Shown one piece after another: positions 55,548 to 64,000 of a stretch of 64,000 bases of DNA (the stretch's first letter is position 1; each line of letters opens with the position of its first letter). Where the stretch lies: contig NC_134138.1 in NCBI RefSeq assembly GCF_033958435.1, positions 204,423,298 through 204,487,297 on the forward strand. The letters are read 5' to 3'. The notes under the pieces are model-generated. The model saw nothing but the letters and a program-made list of their open reading frames with translations, did not search any database and was not told where the DNA came from. The DNA comes from Carettochelys insculpta. Lineage: Eukaryota > Chordata > Testudines > Carettochelyidae. The position numbers were made by a program, and so were the translations under genes.

Positions 55548-56014
55548 AGGATCAGCTCAATTGTTTAAAACGTGATTTATTCACAAAACAAAAAAAATAA
55601 ATAAATTATGGGTTGCACACAGAGAAAAATATTTCCCTGGGATTCATCTTAAAAATTACAGGGGGAGAAAATCTCAAGTCAAACAACAATAAAAAAGAGC
55701 AGCCAAACAACAAAACAAGCCAACAAGAGAACAGAGATAGCCAGTCCAACCAAATTTAAAATAACTGTAACCTGATCATGTCTAACTATACATTTCTCAT
55801 TTACTTATACCTCTATAGCTGATTTTGAGATGTTCAGGATATTTATGATTTTCATTCCAATTGCCCGGGAGATATCTTCTCCCTCCATCTTTCTCTGTGC
55901 CATTTCAGCAGATAAAAAGCCCCAAAAAGTGCAATTGTTCTCATTTCAAAAAAGTCACTCCATTCCCATTGGCCCACCTGGACTCAAGTTACCTCAGGAA
56001 GAGACTGACCCCAT
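55548..56014. other. Intergenic, nothing recognised
   Basis: AT-rich with short A runs. No gene or named repeat. Confidence 0.4.
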
Positions 56015-56270
56015 CCCTACTTTTTCATGATGGGAAGTATAGAGATTTTCCATTTATTGTATACTCTCAGTGACGTCTTTGGTTTCCTAGAACAATCTTC
56101 TGCTGGGGCAGAAACAAAAAAGTCCTGAATAGGGCAAACACAGGCTGCAGCTACACAAACTAGAAGAAAATTTTGTTATTTTGTTTCTGTACATAAACTC
56201 TTTATTATACACAGGAGCTACCTTGACACATGCCTGCTTGTCAGTAAGATGTTCCACAATACCGTAAACC
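56015..56270 (+). repeat. Gypsy element LTR, left
   Basis: GTCTTTGGTTTCCTAGAACA, TCTTCTGCTGGGGCAGAAAC and AGGCTGCAGCTACACAAACT match the right copy (GTCTTTGGTTTCCTGGAACA, TCTTCTGCTGGGATAGAAAC, AGGCTGCAGCTATACACAGT). The outer borders are approximate. Confidence 0.6.
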
Positions 56271-56389
56271 CAGTAAAGAAGGTAATATTTAAAATGGTTG
56301 CTACAGAGCCTGTGCCACTGAAATTAGCTCCCCTCCAGCCCTGCAAGTTAGGGGAAATGCAGAATATACCTGAAAATGTTTCAAACAGC

Positions 56390-57470
56390 ACTTTGATATA
56401 TATATGAAAACCACAAAGGCAAATAATCTGGAGGATGAGCAAAAGATTACTTTTAACATCAGTAGGCACAGAAGCCTTAATGTATATTATGCATTTTATA
56501 AATGGAGGTGGAGAAAAAGAAGAAAGGTTTGCAGAAATAATGCAAGTGTTGAGAATCATTGTGTTCCTATAAAAGACTACATATGAAAGATTTTCAGTAG
56601 GAGAATGCAGGATGAAGAGGAAACAATACAGGAGCTTGTCATATACTAAACTCCAAAAAAAATTAGTCCCGTGAATATGGAATATTAACAAACTCTCAGT
56701 TTGAAGGCTCGATTGATGTGAGATATAACAATAAAAAGTGTCTATGAATAGTTATTAATGGAGATGTGTATGACAGTAAAAAGGCCAATATGTATATGCC
56801 AAGCAGAAGAACAAATGGAACACAGGAGAAAGATAATGGAGAAGGGCACAGAGCACATAAATGTCAGCATAATAGCTAAACAAGCAAGGGAAACTTTAAA
56901 AGAAATAAAAATGGAAAGGACAGAAATGTGGACAGCAGGAAACAATCCCAGCAATGTGACAACCAGCATGAACACTGAAAATGCCCAGCATTCAGGAAGT
57001 TTAGAAACTGTAATAAACCCAACCATTATGCTAAATTGTGAACAAAAAGCAGGAAAGTCCAGGTGTTAAATGCAAAAAAGGATCCTAAAGTGAAGAGGAA
57101 CAGCCATTCTTAAACAAAATAATAGGAGGGTTAAAGCGCAAAAATTGGCTTATGCAAATATGCAGTGGAACTTTTGCAACCTACATCTTACATATTGGAG
57201 TACATAAACTGAAATACGATGATGTAAGAAGCACATAAAAATGGATGAGTCACAAGTGCCTGTGAACAGCTATAATGCAAGACTAATTTCAGTGGTGAGA
57301 GAATGCAAAGAAAAAAATGATAAAACCAGACATTTGAATAGTACACAGAGGCAAGCAAGCAGACTTGGGCCTATACACGTGAAGTGCTTGGTCATAAGTT
57401 AACTGAATTTATACCACATAAAAATAGCTAACATAGGACCAGGCATATAATTATTAATATAAATATATAA
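56390..57470 (+). pseudogene. Gypsy gag-like region
   Basis: Two plus-strand frames, 56404-56586 and 56758-57069, are Lys/Glu/Asn-rich (NLEDEQKITFNISRHR; IIAKQARETLKEIKMERTEM) and sit where gag should be, between the left LTR and pol. I do not see a definite zinc knuckle or protease motif. The call rests mainly on position. Confidence 0.35.
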
Positions 57471-57479
57471 TATAGAGAC

Positions 57480-58796
57480 ACACTCATCCCTCATTTAACA
57501 AGTACTTTACTAATGAGTACCCTCTAAAATGAGGAACATATATACCTACCTTCTTTCACTGTATGAGTGAACTTCCCCCACTTATATGAGCAGGGCCCCT
57601 GGCCAAGGGGCAGGGAGACCTGTAGCCCCACAGCTGGAGCAGAGCCAGCTGTTGAGTCCCAGCTGGGGGGAGGAGGTGGGGAGACCCGCAGCCCCTCAGC
57701 TGGAGCCTTCTCCCTCCCTTCCCTCAGACATGCAGCTGTCTGACAGCCCTTAAGCTGGGGGAAGAGAGGGAGAAGGCTCTTAGCCTGGTGCCCTCCACTG
57801 CAATGGTGAGAACATGAAACTGACCAGCCATGAGCTGATCTGTTTCCCAGCCCGGCAAGCCATGGGGAGACTGGAACCAGCCTGCCCCTGGTTCCCAGCT
57901 CCTGCCACCCTGGGAGCCAGGAAACTGACCAGCCCTGGTGGTTCCTGGGTTCCCTCCCCTTGCAGAAAAAGTTGAGTTATGCAGGGGTTGCAGGAACAAC
58001 CCCTGGGTAACTCCAGGGTTTACTGTATTAGACTCCCCCCTTCCCACCCCACAGACCTCACCCTTGGCCAGGTTTTAACCATGCCCCAAGGTCCCAAACT
58101 GCCCCCAGCCTTAAGCCCCCCCAGAAGTCCCAAACCACTCCAGCCTTAAACCCCCCCAGCTGCCCCAAACTGCCCCCAGCCTTACAACACCCCCTGCAGC
58201 CCCAAACTTCCCCCAGTTTTAGACACCCCCCCGGCTTCCCTCAACAGCCCCAGCCTTAGACACTCCTCCTCCTCCCACACTCTCTTCACTGTGGCTGCTA
58301 AGCTGGGTGGCTCCCCGAGCCCTCCTGCTCCCAGCAATTAACTCAAGGGTTAAGGTTTCAGCACCTAGGCATAAGGTAATTGCTATCCCTAGTGATAGAG
58401 AGAGCTGCTGGAGATGGCATCTATCTCTATTGATAGATATATGCCTGAGGCAGCAGTGTTAAGAAACTGCATATGGCTTCTTTAACAGCCATGTCCAGCC
58501 GGGAACTGTCCAGCAGGCGATCTTTAACAAATCTAACAGGACCCATGTTTGGGTCCCGACCCAGAGGTTTGGAGTCCCTGCTCTACACACATACACTACA
58601 TACTATTTCTGGTGCCAAACTATTAAAATAATCAGAAAAGTACCTAAACTCAACTGGTTTATGTTACGTTACAAGCACTTGGAATGAGTGGGAGACTTTT
58701 ACATGTATTTTAATGGGAATTTAGTGTCTCTCATGAGTTTTCACCTATGAGCAGAAATTGGGGAACCAATTGTGCTCATATAGCAAGGGATCAGTG
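57480..58796. mobile_element. Tigger/pogo-like DNA transposon remnant
   Basis: Left end CACTCATCCCTCATTTAACA and right end CTCATATAGCAAGGGATCAGTG are imperfect inverted termini. TA follows the right end. The inside is GC-rich (57590-58330, CCCCAGCCTTAAGCCCCC-type runs). A different repeat scrap at 58490-58590 ends GGTTTGGAGTCCCTGCTCTA. No transposase frame remains. It is inserted in the gypsy element. Confidence 0.5.
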
Positions 58797-58798
58797 TA

Positions 58799-58990
58799 CA
58801 CATTTCTCATAGAGCTGGAAGGGACCTTGAGAGGTCATTGAGTCCAGTCCCATGCTCTCCTGGCAGAAGCAAGCATGATCCCTGACAGATTTTTTAATCT
58901 ATTTGCCCAGCCCCCTAAATGGATTTAACTCACAACCCTGTGTTTACAAGACCAGTACTTAAACCACTGAGTTGTCCCTTCTCTTCTGTA
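58799..58990 (-). repeat. tRNA-derived SINE, Cry I-like
   Basis: Minus strand: A box in CAACTCAGTGGTTTAAGTAC, B box in GGGTTGTGAGTTAAATCC, linker GGGCAAATAGATTAAAAAAT, then a CR1-like tail GGACTGGACTCAATGACCTC and AAGGTCCCTTCCAGCTCTAT. It abuts the Tigger-like right end. Better preserved than the SINE at 6598. Confidence 0.8.
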
Positions 58991-59279
58991 GAGTTTTACA
59001 AAGATGGATATTAGTTTGAGACATCCATTTCCTGTGGACAGAAGACACAGTTAAGAGAAGATGTAAAATCTGCATGACATGCTGTGTAAAAAGACCCTTA
59101 AGAAAGAAGCAAGAACAAAGGCTGCAAAACTTTACAATAAATTATATAATCCGGAGAACAGAAGAATCAGCAGACAGGTTCACTTCTCTCTACACAAGAA
59201 GGGGGTTGGACTATAGCTGTGTATGGACAGCAAGGAGCTGAACAAAAACATAAAAAGTGAAAAATTTTACTAGACCCCA

Positions 59280-60330
59280 AGAAGGGAACTGCTGTCTGTG
59301 AGAACAGAAGACAAATTCAATCAGATGCATCAGCTACATTTTGGCAGATCTTGAACTCTGAGAAAACCAATATCTACACTTTCAAGACACCACCACTTGC
59401 AGATGCTTCTTCCTACGACTGCCTCTGGAATATAAGTTCCAGAACTATTTTACCACACTATGAACCAAATAAGCAGGGTCAAGAGGGTGAAGCAGGAATT
59501 AAAGTGTAAACTGATTACCTGGTAATTTGGGGAAGCACAGTCATTGCACATTGAGAAGAGTACTGAAAACTGCACATGCTCATGCCCTTAAACTGAGTAA
59601 GTCCAAATGTCAATTTCAAACACAGGAGAGAGACTGACCTCCAAGGGAATCATGCCTGATGAATTAAAGAGTCAAGCAAGACTGATCAGGCAGAAATCTG
59701 AAATTAAAAAGGGAATTCAAAAGCTGCCAGACATGTTGTTTTATGTCATCAAGTTCAGACTTACATAGTGAGCTTTCACAGTTCGCCTAAGACATCTCTT
59801 CCACAAGGTCACCAAATTGGCATGGATGCCAGATCATGAAAAAGAATTCAGTGATTTAAAACACCTTCTATTAGCTCTTGTGTGCAATTTTTTGGCATAC
59901 TGAAAGATATCACATTCCCCACAGGTGCCTTGAAAGGAGAGCTGGGAGCAGTTCTATTACAGTGCCATGGAATCTATTGCTTGCCATTTTCAAATGCATC
60001 TAATGATATGACAGCCAAAGAGAATTTACACACAGTTTGAAAAAGATACACTAGGTCTGGTGCATGGATGTACAAATTTCATTATTTTCTCATAGTAGTG
60101 TCAAACCAGAACCTGATCAAAAGCCACTGCTTGCAATACAAAAAAAACACATTTAGGGAAGCACAATCAAGGATATAATGACAAGTTTTGAAGATACAGA
60201 AGTATGAAGTGATTCTGGAGTTCCGACATGGTTAACAGCTAATAATAATGGCAGGTGTACTGTCAAGAGCACATCGGCCATCAGATGATGCTGATGTATA
60301 AATACTTGATGACTAGCTATGGAACCAAAA
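59280..60330 (+). pseudogene. Gypsy pol: reverse transcriptase and RNase H
   Basis: Aligned blocks in broken frames: a MNQISRVKRVK segment near 59460, then DYLVIWGSTVIAH at 59513-59550, where family members have YMDDLLVWGxTxxEH (the catalytic Asp pair is gone), then VLKTAHAHALKLSKSKCQF. KLAWMPDHEKEFSDLKHLLL at 59815 is the linker. LGAVLLQ-like GELGAVLLQCHG and YTQFEKDTLGLVHGCTNF at 59935-60080 belong to RNase H. The integrase is not recognised before the right LTR. Confidence 0.65.
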
Positions 60331-60824
60331 CAATGGATGAATTAGGAGTCTGAGATAGCGAGGAAAAGACTGGGAAAGTACAATCAAACAAAAATATTAC
60401 AATAAAGGAGTAAGACCTCTTCCACAATTTAAAAATAAAGACTCATTGGGAACTTAACTGAGCAGTCAGTGCTGAATTGTTCATCATACTCAGTGATCAC
60501 AGATGAAAACAAAAATCTTACATAAGAGTCATAAACACTACTCTAGATACCCAACAGTTTGACCAAGACAAATAAAATAAGAGGAGACATACAAATTGAA
60601 AACATACAACTGATCCTGTTATTGATCCGGAATCTAAACATTCTGTTACAAAGATATGCCTAAAGGTTTACAGTACATATCAGGGAGATTGCTGAAACGC
60701 ACTGAGAGTCTGCTCGGGGCATATTAATATTGTATCTGAGCAACCAGAAGAGTTGTCACTTCTTGTATTTATTCTAGTTTGATAGTTTAATATCATTTTA
60801 GATATGTAAGAATTCTTTTAAAAG

Positions 60825-61060
60825 GCAAGAGTAAGGCCTCTAGAAACTGTAGAAATCCACCATTTATTTTACACTCTAGATCCAGTCTTTGGTTTCCTGG
60901 AACACATCTTCTGCTGGGATAGAAACAAAGACTGAGGCTGCAGCTATACACAGTAGTGGAGTTTTACGGCCTCATTTCTGTACAGAATTCCTGTTTCATA
61001 ATAAAGAGTTTACCTTTAAACCAGGCTACTTATGAGCAAGATACTACAGCATCCAGGCCA
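60825..61060 (+). repeat. Gypsy element LTR, right
   Basis: Direct-orientation partner of 56015-56270. The shared core spans 60860-60960, and similarity continues more weakly to about 61050. CATAATAAAGAGTTTACC could hold the AATAAA signal. Confidence 0.6.
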
Positions 61061-64000
61061 TACATCTTCGCATCCAGTGCTGGTCTGGATGCAAGACCAG
61101 TCCCTTTGACTAAATGATCACTTCTGTGTACACTGGAAGTGTGACTGAGGGCTGTGTTGACAGGCTAATGAGGCTGGAATATCAAAACTGTCTTCGTCAT
61201 CCTAAGTCTGTCACCATAGGGTTGTGTCCTGCCTAATCTAATGAAATCCATAAGCCCTGGTGTCAGGAACTCACGTAACTGCTCACAATGGCCTGGCAAC
61301 CCAGTGAGACCAGACGGGCCCATTAAGTCTTCACTAGGTGACTGTGCTCCCTGACTATATAGAAGACCCAAGAACCTCATTTAAGCCTTGTAACAAGCAC
61401 AACAGATCAGCTACTCAGTGACTTCTACACCTGCAGCCATGCCACACCTGTTTCCTGTACTTGTCCTTGTTCCAACCTGTAACTGTTTCCACTCCAGTCC
61501 GAGCCTCTGGTTCTTTCAAACCTACTGGGTTCAATCTCTGGCTTGTCACCACTCCTTTTGCAACCACTGTCTTCTACCCTTTATCCTCCATGTATGACGT
61601 CACATGACCATTAGCTCAGAAACGTAGACTACAGCAAGATGGGAGTCACTCTTCCCCATGGTGGAGAAGTACAACTTGCTTGTGGTTAAATGATTTCTGG
61701 AACCCAGCTTGGACCACTGAGTGATACAAGGATATACGAAGATCACTCGGGACACAACACTATGGTGACAGTCTTAGCATGGCGAAGCCGATTTTGATAT
61801 TCCATCCTCACGAGCCTGTCAACACAGCCCTCAAACACACTTCAAGTGTACCTTCTGGATCACTCAGAGCTGCAGAGTCTGCTCAAACCATCTTCCCTTT
61901 GGGGCTAAAGAAGTCTTCATGGATCTGTCAAGGAGTAAGAGCTTTAGGCAAAATTCTGCCAATTTGGATCCTTATTGAAAAGGAGCGGGATGTTTAACTA
62001 TTGAATATTATATGCACTTCTCCCATACAGAAGAGGTACTTAGCATGTCCTTTGTTGATTAATGTGGACCCTGGTGCCTCACACTAATTCCCTAGAGCCC
62101 TTTAATTTATTTCTGTTTTATCTAGTCTAGGTTAGAACTACATTGTAGTGCACAGCAGCAGAGTCCATGTGGACACTTACATGTGCAGAAGGTTAGTGCA
62201 GGATAGATTTACATCCCACTTTCCATGAACTAAATGTCTATGTAAACAAGTGCACAAAGATGGGCAGCTGAAAATGCAATGAGAATTTTAAAACCACTAC
62301 AACAAATATTGTGTATTCCTCCTCATGGAACAGCCAAAATCTTCTGCGTAACTGGCTAGAGAAAATCTGTTGTAGGGCTTTGTCACAGGAGAGTTGTATC
62401 AGTTTGTTTTATACTGTCACTGGTCATCCTTGCAAAGTAAACAGCATGTAGTTAAAAATATTTGTAAGAGAAAACTGGAAAGACTGGAAAATCCTGCTTC
62501 AGAGATTATTCTTTTTCATTTTGATGTCCTAAAAAGGGGCACTCATAATCTCGATTAAAAGTCTTTGTCCCATTGGCCCAGGAAAGGTATGAATCTAAAA
62601 CACAAATTATGACAGGCCCAATGTGTATGTTAAAAGCTATTTACAATGGGGAAATGTTATGGCACCAAACCTCAATCTCTTTCCATTAGAGTTTTGCAAA
62701 GCACCACTCCTTATCTTCATATATTTACTAAGCATTATTATTTAGGTTTGCCTTCTAACCAAGAGCAGATTTAAATCACCAGTATTACAGATATGTTTGC
62801 TGGTCTAGAGAGTACATAGGCACTCCCTTCCCACAAAGTGATTTAATTTGGTTAAGTGGGGTCCCAAAGAAGAAAAAATACTCAGGTTCTGTTTGGAAAA
62901 GACTTTTGTGCAAAACCCAGCCAAAGTGTTATCTGTGAGGTTCTGAGATGTTAACATTTCACTAATGGATGAAAAGTTCTCATGGCAAAATAAATGGCAC
63001 TATGACTAACTGAGTGCTGATAGGCCCTGAAGTGCAAATATAAAGCAGACAGTATAAAATATGTCTTCAATGGACTTTGCAATTTGAGTAAAACACTAGG
63101 GACCAAATACATACGTAGAATATTTAGAACACTGCTTGCCTGTGCCTGGCTTTGTGCATGTATACAATGGTACAGAGGCAGAGTTCAAGGATCCTTTTAC
63201 TAGCGTCCCTGTTCTGAGGAAGAATACAAGGACTGCTCTGAGATAATTCTGCTAAAGTACCAAATGCCAAAGTGTATGGGAAGAATCCAGGCTCTCCAAT
63301 GTTTCATACACTCTGACAGCTCAGTTCAGGCAGAGTGAGCATCTTGTCAAACAGTACTGTAGTGGTTGCGCTCTAGAAGACACAGTATACACCTGAAAAC
63401 TTGAGGTTACGTGAGTTTCCCACTGGGATGGTAAATTTCCTCAGGTGTTTAGCATGTGTTGGATCTTAGAAATACATTTGGGTAATGTCAGAAATAAGCT
63501 TATCAATTTGTAAAAGCAACAAATGTTTTCATCATAATTTTAAGATTGATGAGCTCCTAGAGGATTAAATAATTCAGAATGCACAATATGCGAATGCATT
63601 TACAAGCCACAAGACTCCTATTTTTGATGAACATGCTTCACTACTCTTTAGTTATTAACAACATGTGTTCTTAGCACATTACCTTTCTATTAATAACTTG
63701 GGCTCACAAGTTTATCTGTTATGGTTAATGTTATTTCCTGAATTTACAGAAAAATAAAAGGTAACATTTATCTGAAGTACTGGGCACCACAATCTACGTT
63801 GTAAGAACAAAAAGTTAAACAGCTTTCTTCCCCCGCTCTGCAAGTCAACAGTACTTTAGTGTTTACAGAGTAATAAAAAATTAAAGCTAACAAAAATTAA
63901 TTGTGAAGCTATTTGTCTGCAATATTCCAAAAGGAGAAAAGAACAGATGGGTTTTGGGGTAATTTAACACTGTACTTTAAATGAAAAATCAGTTATCCAA
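61061..64000. other. Intergenic with an inverted repeat pair
   Basis: No supported gene. The inverted pair lies at 61135-61240 and 61745-61850. From 62000 to the window end the sequence is AT-rich and I see nothing in it. Confidence 0.5.
61135..61850. repeat. Inverted repeat pair, arms about 105 bp, 0.5 kb apart
   Basis: The right arm ACACAACACTATGGTGACAG ... TTTTGATATTCCATCCTCAC ... GCCTGTCAACACAGCCCTCA is the inverse of the left arm, whose minus strand reads ACACAACCCTATGGTGACAG ... TTTTGATATTCCAGCCTCAT ... GCCTGTCAACACAGCCCTCA. Identity is roughly 85% by eye. The class is unknown. Confidence 0.65.

Larger units (their letters stand above)
56015..61060 (+). mobile_element. Ty3/gypsy LTR retrotransposon, decayed
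   Basis: Two diverged direct repeats flank gag-like and pol-like remnants: about 56015-56270 and 60825-61060. RT and RNase H blocks lie at 59280-60320. A Tigger-like element and a SINE interrupt the interior at 57480-58990. Excluding them, about 3.5 kb remains, so parts are missing. Confidence 0.65.

Noticed and set aside
1..64000. CRISPR array, operon, tRNA or rRNA genes
   Set aside because: No regularly spaced repeats, no bacterial coding density, and the only Pol III-like boxes belong to SINEs.

Overview
This window is vertebrate nuclear DNA and almost certainly comes from a turtle. The evidence is the combination of CR1 LINEs ending in the ATTCTATGATTCTATGA-type tail, tRNA-derived SINEs with a CR1-like 3' end (the arrangement of the Cry I family of cryptodiran turtles), Penelope-like elements, DIRS tyrosine-recombinase retrotransposons, an RTE-like LINE, PIF/Harbinger elements and hAT elements. 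A crocodilian is a weaker alternative. There is no sign of bacterial genes, operons, CRISPR, tRNA or rRNA. The only candidates for host coding sequence are two phase-compatible putative exons on the minus strand at 10.07-10.94 kb.

Layout. 1-3412: a decayed autonomous Harbinger element with convergent Myb/SANT-like (+) and transposase (-) genes; its left end lies outside the window. 3.4-9.7 kb: intergenic sequence, a fold-back repeat, a degraded RTE-like LINE (5.97-8.48 kb) split by a SINE, a GC-rich island and a TA-flanked MITE. 9.7-12.2 kb: AT-rich, with the putative exons. 12.2-24.0 kb: dense retroelements: a DIRS remnant, a 5' fragment of an RTE-like LINE cut off by a second DIRS element (14.6-19.97 kb), a Penelope-like element (19.97-21.34 kb), a hAT element and a further probable DIRS fragment. 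25.3-27.7 kb: Penelope-like ends and MITEs. 28.07-30.45 kb: a minus-strand CR1. 30.46-40.14 kb: a nearly complete DIRS element with inverted termini. Its recombinase gene is split by a plus-strand CR1 (31.0-34.97 kb), and that CR1 is itself split by a Harbinger MITE. 40-55.5 kb: hAT elements, CR1 3' ends, MITEs and probable DIRS termini. 56.0-61.06 kb: a Ty3/gypsy LTR element invaded by a Tigger-like transposon and a SINE. 61.1-64 kb: an inverted repeat pair, then sequence with nothing recognisable.

How the parts relate. The autonomous Harbinger element and about a dozen MITEs share the terminal motif GGCTRYGTCTACAC and carry 3-bp target duplications, so this element or relatives of it probably mobilised them. 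Several MITEs landed inside CR1, DIRS or Penelope-like copies, and removing them restores continuous reading frames or flanks. The region can therefore be read as a dated stack of insertions. All element genes seen here are broken. The best-preserved frame is a 432-codon DIRS segment spanning the end of the RNase H/connection region and most of the tyrosine recombinase.
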